A stretch of DNA of 64,000 nt from Clostridiales bacterium (GTDB lineage: Bacteria; Bacillota; Clostridia; Oscillospirales; CAG-272). Below, piece after piece: positions 41,860 to 50,259 of this stretch; the first letter of the stretch is position 1; each line of letters starts with the position of its first letter. The stretch spans positions 1-64,000 of the forward strand of contig JAEEYP010000056.1 in NCBI GenBank assembly GCA_016288155.1, read 5' to 3'. The notes beneath the pieces are model-generated. The model saw nothing but the letters and a program-made list of their open reading frames with translations. It had not been told where the DNA came from and made no database searches. Position numbers and translations under genes: made by a program.

Positions 41860-42774
41860 TCACTCTCCTTCCCCGTTATCCTTACGCGCCGCCCGCTTCT
41901 CCCTCCGCGCGGAGAGGATCTCCGTGAGCGGGAAGACGTACTTCGCGCCGCAGAAGCGGCATTCCGTCTCGACGGGCGTCCCCGCCCGCTCCAGTTCCCC
42001 CATGTCCTCCTCGCCGAGAGAGACCAGCGCGTTTTTGTATTTTTCCCGGCTGCACGCGCAGCGGTATTCCACTGCGTACGCGTCGAAGACGTCATATTCG
42101 ATCCCCTCGAAGATCATGGCGAGGATCTCCCCGGCGGTGCGCCCGTTTTCGATCAGCAGCGAGAGGGAGCCGAGCGCCGTCACGTTGCGCTCGAGGATCG
42201 GGATCAGCGCCTCGTCGGCGCCGGGCATCATCTGAAGAAGGAAGCCGCCCGCCGCCTTGCAGGTGCAGTCCGTCGCCGCGCGGACGCCGAGCGCGCACAC
42301 GGTCGGCGTCTGCTCGCTCGTCACGTAGTATTGGGAAATATCGTCGCCGATCTCCCCGCTCACGAGCGGAGAGAGGCCGACGTACGGCTCCCCCTCTCCG
42401 AGGTCGCGGATCACGGCGAGCGAGCCGCGCCCCACGGCGCCGCCCACGTCCAGCTTTCCCTGTGCGTTCGGCGGAAGCTCGGCAAGCGGATTTTCTGCGT
42501 ATCCGCGCACGTTGCCCATATAGTCGCTGACGCACAAGATCGTCCCGATCGGGCCGTCGCCCCTGATCTGGAGCGTCAGCGATTCTTTTTTATCCTTGAG
42601 CAGCGAACCCATGAGCGACGCCGCCGTCAGGCACCTGCCGAGCGCCGCCGTCGCCGTTTTCGCGGTCTTGTGGATCTCGTGAGCGCGCTCTACGATCGAC
42701 GTGGTCTCGGCGTAGACGAGGCGGACGCTGCCGTCGCGCGTCATGGCGCGCGTGATGCTGGATCCTGAATTCAT
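41860..42774 (-). CDS. hslO: Hsp33 redox-regulated chaperonin
   Basis: A 304-residue holdase that protects proteins during oxidative stress. The C-terminal zinc-binding redox switch is complete: CAC in YRCACSREK and CRFC in TECRFCGAKY (CxC and CxxC). The N-terminal domain has the family's LMGSLLKDKKESLTLQIRGDGPIG and GYAENP segments. It is the first gene after a strong promoter. Confidence 0.95.
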   Translation of the reverse strand: MNSGSSITRAMTRDGSVRLVYAETTSIVERAHEIHKTAKTATAALGRCLTAASLMGSLLKDKKESLTLQIRGDGPIGTILCVSDYMGNVRGYAENPLAELPPNAQGKLDVGGAVGRGSLAVIRDLGEGEPYVGLSPLVSGEIGDDISQYYVTSEQTPTVCALGVRAATDCTCKAAGGFLLQMMPGADEALIPILERNVTALGSLSLLIENGRTAGEILAMIFEGIEYDVFDAYAVEYRCACSREKYKNALVSLGEEDMGELERAGTPVETECRFCGAKYVFPLTEILSARREKRAARKDNGEGE

Positions 42775-42810
42775 TCGTATCCTCTCTTTTCGATTTCCTT
42801 ATGCCCGTAC

Positions 42811-42839
42811 ATTGTAGCATGTTCCGCCGCCGATGTCAA
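42811..42839 (-). promoter_or_regulatory. Promoter of hslO and the dehydrogenase
   Basis: Minus strand TTGACA, 17 bases, TACAAT with TGC before the -10; 36 bases before the ATG. Confidence 0.88.
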
Positions 42840-42888
42840 GATGCGCGCGCCGGAGGACGGGGACGGCGCGCGGCAAAGACGGTCCGGA

Positions 42889-42916
42889 AAAAGAAAGGAT
42901 CCCTGCCGGGATCCTT
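42889..42916 (-). terminator. Terminator after the LRR lipoprotein gene
   Basis: The 9-bp stem AAGGATCCC/GGGATCCTT with loop TGCC is followed by TTCTTTTT on the minus strand. Confidence 0.85.
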
Positions 42917-42920
42917 CGCA

Positions 42921-43778
42921 TTATTGATCGATCAGGATGATCTCCGCGCCGTTTTGCAGATCCGCGGCGGATACCGTTACGTCCGCGCCTTTCACTTCAA
43001 AGGTCTCAACGGAAGAGCCAAGGAACGCATTCGCTCCGATTTTCCGGAACGTCTGCGGCGCTTCGACTTTCTTTATGCTCCGGCATCCGCGGAACGCGTT
43101 TTCACCGATATACAGGCAGCTTTCCGGCAGAACGTACGTCTCGCTCGACCTGCCGCAGGGGTACGCCATGAGGACGTCCGCGGAATGATTGTACAAAACG
43201 CCGTCGACGTCCCGGACGTAACTGCTCCGGTCCGGTACGTCGTAGGCGTAGATATTCTCAAGTTTCACGCAGCCATCAAACGCGTCGCAGGCAGGATTGT
43301 ACAGCGTCGCCGCCAGCGTGATCTCCCTCAGTTGCGCGCACCCGGAGAACGCTTTTTCCCCGACGCCCTCGAGCACGCCCGTGAAGGTGATCTTCTCAAA
43401 GGCGCATCCCGCAAAGGCGTACGGCATAACGGCCGCGCACGACGCCGGCGCGGTATATTCCGTCCCCGGCTTCGCCGCCGGACAGCAGACCAGGTCTCCC
43501 CCGTCCGCGGTGAACAGCACGCCGTCAACGGAAGCATATCTGCCGCCGTCCTCCGCCTCGATCGCCTCGAGGTTCCCGCATCCGAGGAAGGCGCCGTACT
43601 CGATCTCCGTTACGTCGGCGTGGATCCGTATCCGTTTTACGTTCTTGTTCCCGGCATACATCTCCGCGGTGATCGCCGTCACGTCCCGCGGGACGGTGAT
43701 CTCCGTCTCCGTCCGCGCACAGGATGCGAGCGCCGCAAGAAGACCGGCCACCGCCAAAAGCAAAAGAAACCGCTTCAT
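42921..43778 (-). CDS. BspA-type leucine-rich-repeat lipoprotein
   Basis: A 285-residue secreted lipoprotein. The signal peptide MKRFLLLLAVAGLLAALASC ends with a lipobox Cys at 20. The rest is made of LRR_5-type repeats of about 23 residues (YGAFLGCGNLEAIE, YAFAGCAFEKITF, KAFSGCAQLREITL, DAFDGCVKLENIY, NAFRGCRSIKKVE). Such proteins sit on the cell surface and mediate binding to host or matrix proteins in known cases. It is a single-gene unit with its own consensus promoter and terminator. Confidence 0.92.
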   Translation of the reverse strand: MKRFLLLLAVAGLLAALASCARTETEITVPRDVTAITAEMYAGNKNVKRIRIHADVTEIEYGAFLGCGNLEAIEAEDGGRYASVDGVLFTADGGDLVCCPAAKPGTEYTAPASCAAVMPYAFAGCAFEKITFTGVLEGVGEKAFSGCAQLREITLAATLYNPACDAFDGCVKLENIYAYDVPDRSSYVRDVDGVLYNHSADVLMAYPCGRSSETYVLPESCLYIGENAFRGCRSIKKVEAPQTFRKIGANAFLGSSVETFEVKGADVTVSAADLQNGAEIILIDQ

Positions 43779-43841
43779 TTTCCTGCTCCTTTTTCTTCAC
43801 GAATAAACCGCGCGCCGTCCGCGCTTTCCGTCCACGCATTC

Positions 43842-43870
43842 ATTATACAACACGGGTCCTGCCCTGTCAA
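43842..43870 (-). promoter_or_regulatory. Consensus promoter of the LRR lipoprotein gene
   Basis: Minus strand TTGACA, 17 bases, TATAAT: perfect in both hexamers and spacing. Confidence 0.9.
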
Positions 43871-43902
43871 GGCGTCCCCCTCGCCGCGGATGAGGAAAAA
43901 TG

Positions 43903-43915
43903 TAAACAATGTTTA
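43903..43915. promoter_or_regulatory. Palindrome TAAACA-A-TGTTTA upstream of the SLH gene
   Basis: A 13-bp perfect inverted repeat about 80 bases before the SLH protein start and 35 bases upstream of the divergent LRR promoter; it could be a regulator site for either gene. Confidence 0.45.
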
Positions 43916-43996
43916 ACGATTTGCATTTTTTCCGCATAAAAGCACGGGCAGGAAAAATACTATCCGTGAAACCAACAGAAAGGAATTTCAGCGATT

Positions 43997-45265
43997 ATGA
44001 GAATCAGATGCAAAGCGTTCTTTCTTGCCGCCCTGTGCCTGTCCCTTTTGTCCGTGAGCGCGGCGGCCGCCGTCCTCTCCCCCGGGCTTTCGCTGATCGC
44101 CGCCCAAAGCACCATGACGAAGACCGGCAATCGGTACACGGGCGTCGTATTCAGCGGAGACGATTTCAAAAACGCCCTCTCTCTGCGGGATCTTGACGGG
44201 ATCACCGTGACGTCCCTGCCCGCCCCCGCCTCGGGCACGCTGTATCTCGGAGACATGCCGGTCGCGGTCAACCAGCGCATCTCCGCCGCCAATCTGAGCA
44301 GGCTCCGCTTCGAGCCGACAAACGGCGAGACGCAGGGCGCCTTCACCTTCAGCGAAAGTGAAGAATATTCCGTCACCTGCGTCATGCGCATCATCGATAC
44401 GGTCAACTACGCGCCGAGCGTCTCCGCCTTCGCCGACACGACCGCCGCAAGAACGATGAAGGATATCACCTGCTGCGGGACGCTCGGCGCCTACGATCCG
44501 GAGGGAGACGCGCTCCGGTACGAGATCGTCTCCCAGCCGAAGAAGGGGCTGATCACGCTCACCGACGCGGCGCACGGCGATTTCCGCTATACGCCCTATG
44601 AGGGGTATTCCGGAACGGATACGTTCAGCTACCGCGTATGCGACGCGAACGGAAACTATTCCACCGCCGTGCCGGTAAACGTGGAGATCTCCCACAAAAA
44701 CACGCGCCTCGTGTTCGCCGACATGACGGAGCACTGGGCGCACAGCGCCGCGATCGAAATGGCGGACGCCGGGATCATGACGTACGCCGAGGAGAACGGC
44801 GCGCCGGTCTTCCGCCCGGAGGAAACGGTGAAGCGCGAGGAATTCCTCGTCATGGTCATGAAGGTGTTCGGCGCAAAGGATCTGAGCGGCGACGCGGCGA
44901 CGGGCTTCTCCGACAATGACGAGATCACGCCGGAATACCGCGGATACGTGCGCGCCGCGCGCCGCGGCGGGATCGTGCGCGGCACGGAAGAAAACGGCGC
45001 TTTCCTCTTCCGTCCCGGCGAAGCGATCACCCGCGCGGAGACGGCGGTGATGCTGAACAACATCATCGGCGCCGAGGTGCCGCTCCAGGTCTCGCTCTTC
45101 TCGGATAACGACGCGATCCCCGCGTGGGCGCAGAGCGCGCTGTACGCGCTGAACGATATCGGGATCCTGCGCGGGACCGGCGCCGGCTCGGCGTCGCCGT
45201 ACGCGAGCATCACGCGCGCGCAGGCGGCGCAGATCCTCTCGAACCTCCGCGCTTACGTGGGATGA
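43997..45265 (+). CDS. Secreted protein with cadherin-like domain and SLH domains
   Basis: A 422-residue exported protein. The N-terminal signal peptide MRIRCKAFFLAALCLSLLSVSAAAA is cut by signal peptidase I. Residues about 135-235 hold a tandem-type Ig/cadherin-like domain (LGAYDPEGDALRYEIVSQPKKGLITL, YTPYEGYSGTDTFSYRVCDANG). Three S-layer homology repeats follow (FADMTEHWAHSAAIEMADAGIM, FSDNDEITPEYRGYVRAARRGGIV, FSDNDAIPAWAQSALYALNDIGIL), which anchor proteins to the cell wall polymer. Confidence 0.9.
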   Translation: MRIRCKAFFLAALCLSLLSVSAAAAVLSPGLSLIAAQSTMTKTGNRYTGVVFSGDDFKNALSLRDLDGITVTSLPAPASGTLYLGDMPVAVNQRISAANLSRLRFEPTNGETQGAFTFSESEEYSVTCVMRIIDTVNYAPSVSAFADTTAARTMKDITCCGTLGAYDPEGDALRYEIVSQPKKGLITLTDAAHGDFRYTPYEGYSGTDTFSYRVCDANGNYSTAVPVNVEISHKNTRLVFADMTEHWAHSAAIEMADAGIMTYAEENGAPVFRPEETVKREEFLVMVMKVFGAKDLSGDAATGFSDNDEITPEYRGYVRAARRGGIVRGTEENGAFLFRPGEAITRAETAVMLNNIIGAEVPLQVSLFSDNDAIPAWAQSALYALNDIGILRGTGAGSASPYASITRAQAAQILSNLRAYVG

Positions 45266-45357
45266 ACGTGTATAAAAACGGAAAAACGGCGGTATACTCC
45301 TTTCGTACCGGAAAACGGTACGGCGTAACCGCCACTCCATCATGAAAGGAAATTACC

Positions 45358-45522
45358 ATGAACGATCAGAACTGCAAGAACAACGCCGGAAACGAAAACG
45401 AACGGGACCGCGCCCGCAGCGCACAGGACGCGCAGAACCGCAAGAATCAGAAGGGGAACAAAAACACGCAGGCGACCGACCTTCGGGTCGAGGAGCGCAT
45501 GCCCGACCGCGAGGACGACTGA
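45358..45522 (+). CDS. Small hydrophilic protein of 54 residues
   Basis: An ORF shorter than the supplied track's limit. It starts MNDQNCKNNAGNENERDRARS and ends MPDREDD. AAAGGAA lies six bases before the ATG. It is rich in Asn, Gln, Asp, Arg and Lys with one Cys, without hydrophobic segments, so it is probably disordered. Such composition is reminiscent of small spore or dehydration proteins, but there is no motif to prove it. A terminator follows the stop. Confidence 0.65.
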   Translation: MNDQNCKNNAGNENERDRARSAQDAQNRKNQKGNKNTQATDLRVEERMPDREDD

Positions 45523-45555
45523 CCTTCCTCCTCTCCCGTCGGGAATACGGACAAA

Positions 45556-45599
45556 GCGGCGGAGAAGAACGGGAACGTTCTTCTCCGCCGCCTCATTTT
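45556..45599. terminator. Terminator between the 54-residue ORF and the anti-sigma-like gene
   Basis: A 16-bp perfect stem GCGGCGGAGAAGAACG with a GGAA loop; tails are CTCATTTT on plus and TTTGT on minus, so it may serve both convergent genes. Confidence 0.8.
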
Positions 45600-45623
45600 C
45601 CGAAAGATCGGAGCCCCCTGCCG

Positions 45624-46562
45624 TTACCGGACGCTCTGCGCGCCCGTACGGTTTTCCATCAGCCCGGTCAGTGACGTAAACGCGTCTTCCGGCACCTGCA
45701 CGCAGACCTTCAGCAGTCCCTGAAAACGGACGTATCCGTTTTCGTACAGCCGGAGATGGACGTCCGTTCCGTTGTCCATCCTGAAATACATGTGCCAGAT
45801 CTCCGTGTCGTAGATCGTGGTGCCCGTGAAGCCCTCCTTCGCCGGGACGTCCTCCCAGGGGATGAACTCCGCTTCGTCCAGCGCTTCGATGAAGCGCGTG
45901 ACGATCTCCTCGCTCCCCTCCATCCGCCAGAGGTCGTTTTCGCTTCCGTTCCACGACTGGCGCGTTTCATACTCCACGGCGGTATAATTCCCGGTGAGGC
46001 GGAGCCTGTCTTCGTACAGCTCGCGTCCGTATTTCAGGGTGATGCCGCTGTCGCAGATATAGGTACAGACAGCGCCAGTCTCCTGCTTCATGCAGAGCAT
46101 GAACGACGGATCGAAGTCCTTTACGGCGTAAAAATCGCCGCCCACGCTCCCCGTCAGCTCCGTATACTGATCCTTCGACGTCCACTCGTCGATGCTTCCC
46201 GTCACAGTGCCGAGATATTCGCCCGCGACATCTGCGTCACGGATCCACTCATATTCCACGTAGCAGCGCCCCTGATAGATGAAGAAGCCGATCATATCCG
46301 CCTCGCCGTCGGAGGGCAGCGTGATCTCCCTCTGCGGGATCGTGACGCCGTTCTCGGACAGGACGACGCCCGAATCTTCCGGGACGGACGCCGGGGTCTT
46401 ATGCCACAGGAGCACTCCCACGACCACAAGGCACAGGCAGGCGGCTGCCGCCCCCCACCGCACCCATACGTTCGTCCTTCCTCTTCCGCGATACGCGTCG
46501 GCCTCGCCGATGAGATCGGCGTCGACGTGTTCCATGGCTTCAAGTACGTTTTCGTTTTTCAT
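45624..46562 (-). CDS. Membrane protein, probable anti-sigma partner
   Basis: A 312-residue protein with a short cytoplasmic N-terminus (VLEAMEHVDADLIGEADAY, similar in style to the one encoded at 26973), a membrane segment at about 36-54 and an outside domain of 250 residues of unknown fold. Its start overlaps the sigma gene stop by four bases. This second pair has the same organisation as the first but a different outside domain. Confidence 0.7.
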   Translation of the reverse strand: MKNENVLEAMEHVDADLIGEADAYRGRGRTNVWVRWGAAAACLCLVVVGVLLWHKTPASVPEDSGVVLSENGVTIPQREITLPSDGEADMIGFFIYQGRCYVEYEWIRDADVAGEYLGTVTGSIDEWTSKDQYTELTGSVGGDFYAVKDFDPSFMLCMKQETGAVCTYICDSGITLKYGRELYEDRLRLTGNYTAVEYETRQSWNGSENDLWRMEGSEEIVTRFIEALDEAEFIPWEDVPAKEGFTGTTIYDTEIWHMYFRMDNGTDVHLRLYENGYVRFQGLLKVCVQVPEDAFTSLTGLMENRTGAQSVR

Positions 46563-47119
46563 ACCGTGTACCCCTCCTTAATCAAGTATTCTCTGAGCTC
46601 GTTGCGCGTTCGGAAAAGCGACGATTTCACCTTGCTCTCGCTCACGGCGCATCGCCAGCCGATCTCCGCCACGGAATCCAGATAGAAATATCGGCGCACG
46701 AAGATCACCCGTTTCTCCCGCGGGATCGTGTGAAGATATCCGCCGATCGCCCGCCCGAGTTCTTTTGCTTCGACGGTGCTTTCCATATCGTCCGATAAAG
46801 GAAGGCACGTTTCCATTTCCTCGCTCAGCTCCACGACGTATCCGCCGCGCTTCAGACTCGCGCGTTCCCGGCAGCGGTCGATCGAAACGTGCCGGACGAT
46901 GCGGGCGAGGAACGCATAGAGATAGCTCCTCGGCTCGTTCGGCGGGATCAGCTTCCACGCCTCAAGGTACGCGTCGTTCTCACATTCCTCCGCCGTCTGG
47001 GCGTCCGACGTGATCCCGTACGACAGCGCCCTGAGGCGGGAGCCGTATTTCTCACAGGAAAACCGGATCGCGCTCTCGTCGCGTTCCAGATACAGCTGAA
47101 CGATCCTCTCGTCTTCCAC
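46559..47119 (-). CDS. ECF-type RNA polymerase sigma factor (second)
   Basis: A 186-residue sigma factor with region 2 (AQTAEECENDAYLEAWKLIPP) and region 4 (LDSVAEIGWRCAVSESKVKSSLFRTRNELREYL). The 228-residue track version begins in untranslated DNA. AAAGGAGG lies nine bases before the GTG at 47119, which fixes the start. Paired with the anti-sigma-like gene in a 4-base overlap. Confidence 0.9.
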   Translation of the reverse strand: MEDERIVQLYLERDESAIRFSCEKYGSRLRALSYGITSDAQTAEECENDAYLEAWKLIPPNEPRSYLYAFLARIVRHVSIDRCRERASLKRGGYVVELSEEMETCLPLSDDMESTVEAKELGRAIGGYLHTIPREKRVIFVRRYFYLDSVAEIGWRCAVSESKVKSSLFRTRNELREYLIKEGYTV

Positions 47120-47226
47120 GTGCCTCGGCCTCCTTTCATGGATCGTTTTGTGCCCCTTCACCCTCCATAGCGGATTTTTCACGGCGCCGGTCGCGCGTTC
47201 TCGAAAAAATCTTCGGTAATTTTCCG

Positions 47227-47264
47227 AAAAAAACGGCTCAACCACAAAAACTTGTGACTGAGCC
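47227..47264 (-). terminator. Terminator after tRNA-Arg
   Basis: A hairpin with GGCTCA/TGAGCC at its base is followed by GTTTTTTT on the minus strand, eight bases after the tRNA. Confidence 0.85.
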
Positions 47265-47271
47265 TCGTTGG

Positions 47272-47345
47272 CGTTTCCGAGGTGATTCGAACACCCGACC
47301 TGCCGCTTAGGAGGCGGCCGCTCTATCCGGCTGAGCTACGGAAAC
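47272..47345 (-). tRNA. tRNA-Arg (anticodon CCT)
   Basis: A 74-base cloverleaf. The acceptor GTTTCCG pairs with CGGAAAC; the D-arm has TAGCTCAGCCGGATAGAG; the anticodon stem GCCGC/GCGGC encloses CTCCTAA with anticodon CCT; the T-loop is GTTCGAATC. CCA is not encoded. It reads AGG codons. Confidence 0.95.
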
Positions 47346-47383
47346 AGAGGAACGCCGACGGCGCGCCGCCGGGTTCGGGGAGT

Positions 47384-47412
47384 ATTATAACACAGTCCGG
47401 GACAAAAATCAA
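47384..47412 (-). promoter_or_regulatory. Promoter of tRNA-Arg
   Basis: Minus strand TTGATT, 17 bases, TATAAT, 38 bases before the tRNA. Confidence 0.85.
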
Positions 47413-47474
47413 GATGCCGCGGCAAAGATCCGCGCAAAGTTTCCGTCCGTTCCCCCTCCCCGCGCGGCTGCACC

Positions 47475-47503
47475 TTGACAGAACGGGAAACTTCGTATAT
47501 AAT
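47475..47503 (+). promoter_or_regulatory. Consensus promoter of the oligopeptide-binding-like gene
   Basis: TTGACA, 17 bases, TATAAT: perfect match, 29 bases before the start codon. Confidence 0.92.
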
Positions 47504-47532
47504 GATAAAAACATCACCGACAGGGATTTGCC

Positions 47533-49653
47533 ATGCGTTTTTTCTACAGGATCCGTCTTCTGACCGCCGCGCTCATCGTCGCGCTCGGCGGATGCGCGTT
47601 TTTCCCCGCGCCGTCAGAGACGTGTTATACCTTTCACGATTCCGTGCGCGAAGCGCCCCGCCAATGGAGCCCGCTTAGAAAAATCGGCGACGCGGACGCC
47701 GTCCTTCTTTCGCTGCTCGGTACGCCGCTCTTTGAGGACGGTGCGCCGCTCGCGGCGGAGAGCATCGAGGACGTCACCGCCGCGTTCCCCGACCGGGAGC
47801 AATGGGAGATCGCCGAGACCGCGGGACGGGTCTTCCGCATCGTGCTGCGGCAGGATCTCTCCTGGGAGGACGGCATGTCGATCACCGCGCAGTCGTACGC
47901 GGATTCGCTGCGGATCCTGCTCGATCCGGCGGCGCGGTATCCCGCCGCCTCCCGCTTCACAAAAGGGGACGCCGCGCTGCTCGGCGCGGCGGCGTACGCG
48001 TCCGCCGGCACGCCGGTCTATACGCGTTCCGACGAAGAGGCGGAGGATCCGGACGTGCGCTGGTTCCCGCTGACGATGGAGGACGACGGATACTTCTCGA
48101 CCTCCTTTGCCGCGCTCGCCGCGGCGGGACGCGCGGACGGCGCGCTACTGTCCCGCCTCACGGCTGAGGCGGACGAGGGCGGCTGCGTCGCCCTCACCGA
48201 GGCGACGGAAGCGGATATCCGCGCGGCGGCGGAGTACGTCTTCACCGCCAACGGTCTCTTGTTCCATGAGGATGAATTTCAGGACATGCTCCTGTACAAA
48301 TGCGCCGCGCGGATGCCCGCCGTCGATTTTTCCGCGGTCGGGCTGATCGCGGAGGGTCCGTATTCCCTTCTCTATCTGAGCCGCTCTCCCGTCTCCGTCC
48401 GCGGCGTCGCCGACGCGCTCTCCTTCTTCTTCCTCATCCATACGGAAACGTACGGCAAATACGGCGCGCGGTACGCCGCCTCGCCGGAGGCGACCGTCTC
48501 CTGCGGTCCGTATCGGCTCGCGTCTATGACGGAGGAGGGATTCGTCCTGACGCGCAACGACGGCTGGTTCGGCTATGCCGACGCCGACCGCGGCGGGAGG
48601 TACGAAGCGGACGTCCTCTCCTACCGTATCCTCACCTATACGGAGGCGTACCGGGCATTCCTCGACGGTACGCTCGACCGGCTCCCGCTTGAGCGGCAGG
48701 ATCTGGCGTCGTTTTCCTCCTCCCCCTGCCTTCTCTCCGTCGGCACCGGCACCGTGCACCGCTTCGTCTTTGCCTCGGATCCCGCGGCGCTCGCGGCGCT
48801 CGGCGAGGAAGACGGCTCCTGCAAGGCGGTGCTCGCCTACCCGGCGTTCCGACGTGCGTTCTCCGCGATGCTCGACCGGACGCGATTGTGCGCGGAAGCG
48901 ACGGACGGCTTTCTCCCGACCGCCTCGCTGACGGGCGCGGCGGAGATCGAAGATCCGTATGATCTCAAAGAAGCGCGGCGGCTCTTTGAGGAAGCGTACC
49001 GTCTCGCGCGCGAGGATGGCGTCTGCGCGGACGGAGAGCCGGTCGTGCTCCGATGCATGGTCTCCTCCTCCGGCGCGCTCAGCGAGGCGGACAAGCGTCA
49101 GGAAGCGCTCCTCAACGAATGGCTGGCAGAATCGGCGGAGGGCACCGGCTTCGCCGGGCGGATCACCGTGCGGTATCTCTGCGGCGCGCAGGACCGCGGC
49201 GCCGACGTCGCCGCCGGGCGGATCGAGATGATCCGCACCGCGTGGACCGGCGAGGGAGCGGATCGCCTCTCGCTGCTCTCGCTGTATACGGATCCGGACG
49301 CCGTGGGCGGCATGGCGCGCCTCAGCGAAAGCTGCGGCTGGGATCCGGGCGCACAGATGCTCTCCGTATCCGACGGCTCCGTCGCGGAGACGAGGAGCCT
49401 CACCGAATGGACGCGCCTTCTGCGCGTCGAAATACAGGAGGAAGAGGCACGCGCGTCTCTTCTCAGCGCCGTCGAGCGGGCGGTGCTCGAAGCGGCGCAA
49501 TGCGTCCCCTTCGGCGAGGAGGCGCGCGGCGTGCTGTTTTCCCCCCGCGTGCAGGCGGATTCCGATTCCGTGCGGGATCTGCGTTTCCTCTATGATGACG
49601 CCGCCTACGAAGCGTATCTGCGTTCTGTCAGCGGGCTCCCGCCCATCCGGTAA
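47533..49653 (+). CDS. Oligopeptide-binding-like lipoprotein (SBP family 5)
   Basis: A 706-residue lipoprotein with signal peptide and lipobox VALGGC. The body has features of family 5 substrate-binding proteins (OppA/DppA): LLSLLGTPLFEDGAPL, FRIVLRQDLSWEDGMSITAQSYADSLR, SCGPYRLASMTEEGFVLTRNDGWFG and YRILTYTEAYRAFLDGTLDR. It is longer than most members, with Ala-rich inserts. No transporter genes are adjacent, so it may work with a distant Opp-type ABC system or as a peptide sensor. Confidence 0.85.
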   Translation: MRFFYRIRLLTAALIVALGGCAFFPAPSETCYTFHDSVREAPRQWSPLRKIGDADAVLLSLLGTPLFEDGAPLAAESIEDVTAAFPDREQWEIAETAGRVFRIVLRQDLSWEDGMSITAQSYADSLRILLDPAARYPAASRFTKGDAALLGAAAYASAGTPVYTRSDEEAEDPDVRWFPLTMEDDGYFSTSFAALAAAGRADGALLSRLTAEADEGGCVALTEATEADIRAAAEYVFTANGLLFHEDEFQDMLLYKCAARMPAVDFSAVGLIAEGPYSLLYLSRSPVSVRGVADALSFFFLIHTETYGKYGARYAASPEATVSCGPYRLASMTEEGFVLTRNDGWFGYADADRGGRYEADVLSYRILTYTEAYRAFLDGTLDRLPLERQDLASFSSSPCLLSVGTGTVHRFVFASDPAALAALGEEDGSCKAVLAYPAFRRAFSAMLDRTRLCAEATDGFLPTASLTGAAEIEDPYDLKEARRLFEEAYRLAREDGVCADGEPVVLRCMVSSSGALSEADKRQEALLNEWLAESAEGTGFAGRITVRYLCGAQDRGADVAAGRIEMIRTAWTGEGADRLSLLSLYTDPDAVGGMARLSESCGWDPGAQMLSVSDGSVAETRSLTEWTRLLRVEIQEEEARASLLSAVERAVLEAAQCVPFGEEARGVLFSPRVQADSDSVRDLRFLYDDAAYEAYLRSVSGLPPIR

Positions 49654-49670
49654 GTCCAATCAAAGCGATA

Positions 49671-49712
49671 GATCCCGCCTGCCGCGTTCGCGGCAGGCGG
49701 GATCTTGTCTTT
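49671..49712 (+). terminator. Terminator after the oligopeptide-binding-like gene
   Basis: A 16-bp perfect stem GATCCCGCCTGCCGCG followed by TTGTCTTT. Confidence 0.9.
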
Positions 49713-50259
49713 ACAGGATCAGCGGCGGATCGGCATGCAGGGACGGACCGTCGGTCAGGATCCGGTACGGGAGTGCGGGAGACGAGGTGAAACCGACCTT
49801 TTCGAGCACGCTGACCGCGCGGACGTTCTCCGGCGGCACGTACGCGATCAGTCCGCGGACCTCCGTGCGGGTGAACAGATACAGCGCGGCGGCACGGATC
49901 GCCTCCGGCATGAGTTCCCAGCCCCATACGTCGGCGGCGAGCGCGAAACGGATCTCCTTCAGCGGAACGCGCGGATCCGCGTATGGCAGCTCCCCTGCGG
50001 GGCGGACGTCGAGCACGCCGATCATCCGGCAGCTGTCGCGCAAAAGGAGCGCAAAGGTATGACCGTCCCGGAGAAAAACGCGCAGGAGCCGCCGCGCGTC
50101 CGCGGGATATTCCGCCATGTGCCAGCCCGCGGCGTCGCCCGCATTCTCCGCGGACATCGTCTCGAAGAGCGCCCGCAGATCCTCCCCGCGCACCGCGCGC
50201 ATCGTCAGCCGGGCGGTACGCAGAACGGTACCGCCGACGCAGAACGGGACGTCGGTCAT
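49711..50259 (-). CDS. GNAT-family acetyltransferase (RimJ/RimL-like)
   Basis: A 182-residue acetyltransferase of the type acting on protein N-termini or small molecules. Features are LRTARLTMRAVRGEDLRALF at the start, FALAADVWGWELMPEAIRAAALYLF in the acetyl-CoA region and NVRAVSVLEKVGF near the end. Its ATG overlaps the TGA of the preceding membrane protein gene by one base, so translation is coupled. Confidence 0.85.
   Translation of the reverse strand: MTDVPFCVGGTVLRTARLTMRAVRGEDLRALFETMSAENAGDAAGWHMAEYPADARRLLRVFLRDGHTFALLLRDSCRMIGVLDVRPAGELPYADPRVPLKEIRFALAADVWGWELMPEAIRAAALYLFTRTEVRGLIAYVPPENVRAVSVLEKVGFTSSPALPYRILTDGPSLHADPPLIL

Noticed and set aside
47120-47245. N-terminal extension of the second sigma factor
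   Set aside because: Region 2 homology begins after the GTG at 47119, which has AAAGGAGG; the extension has no family match.
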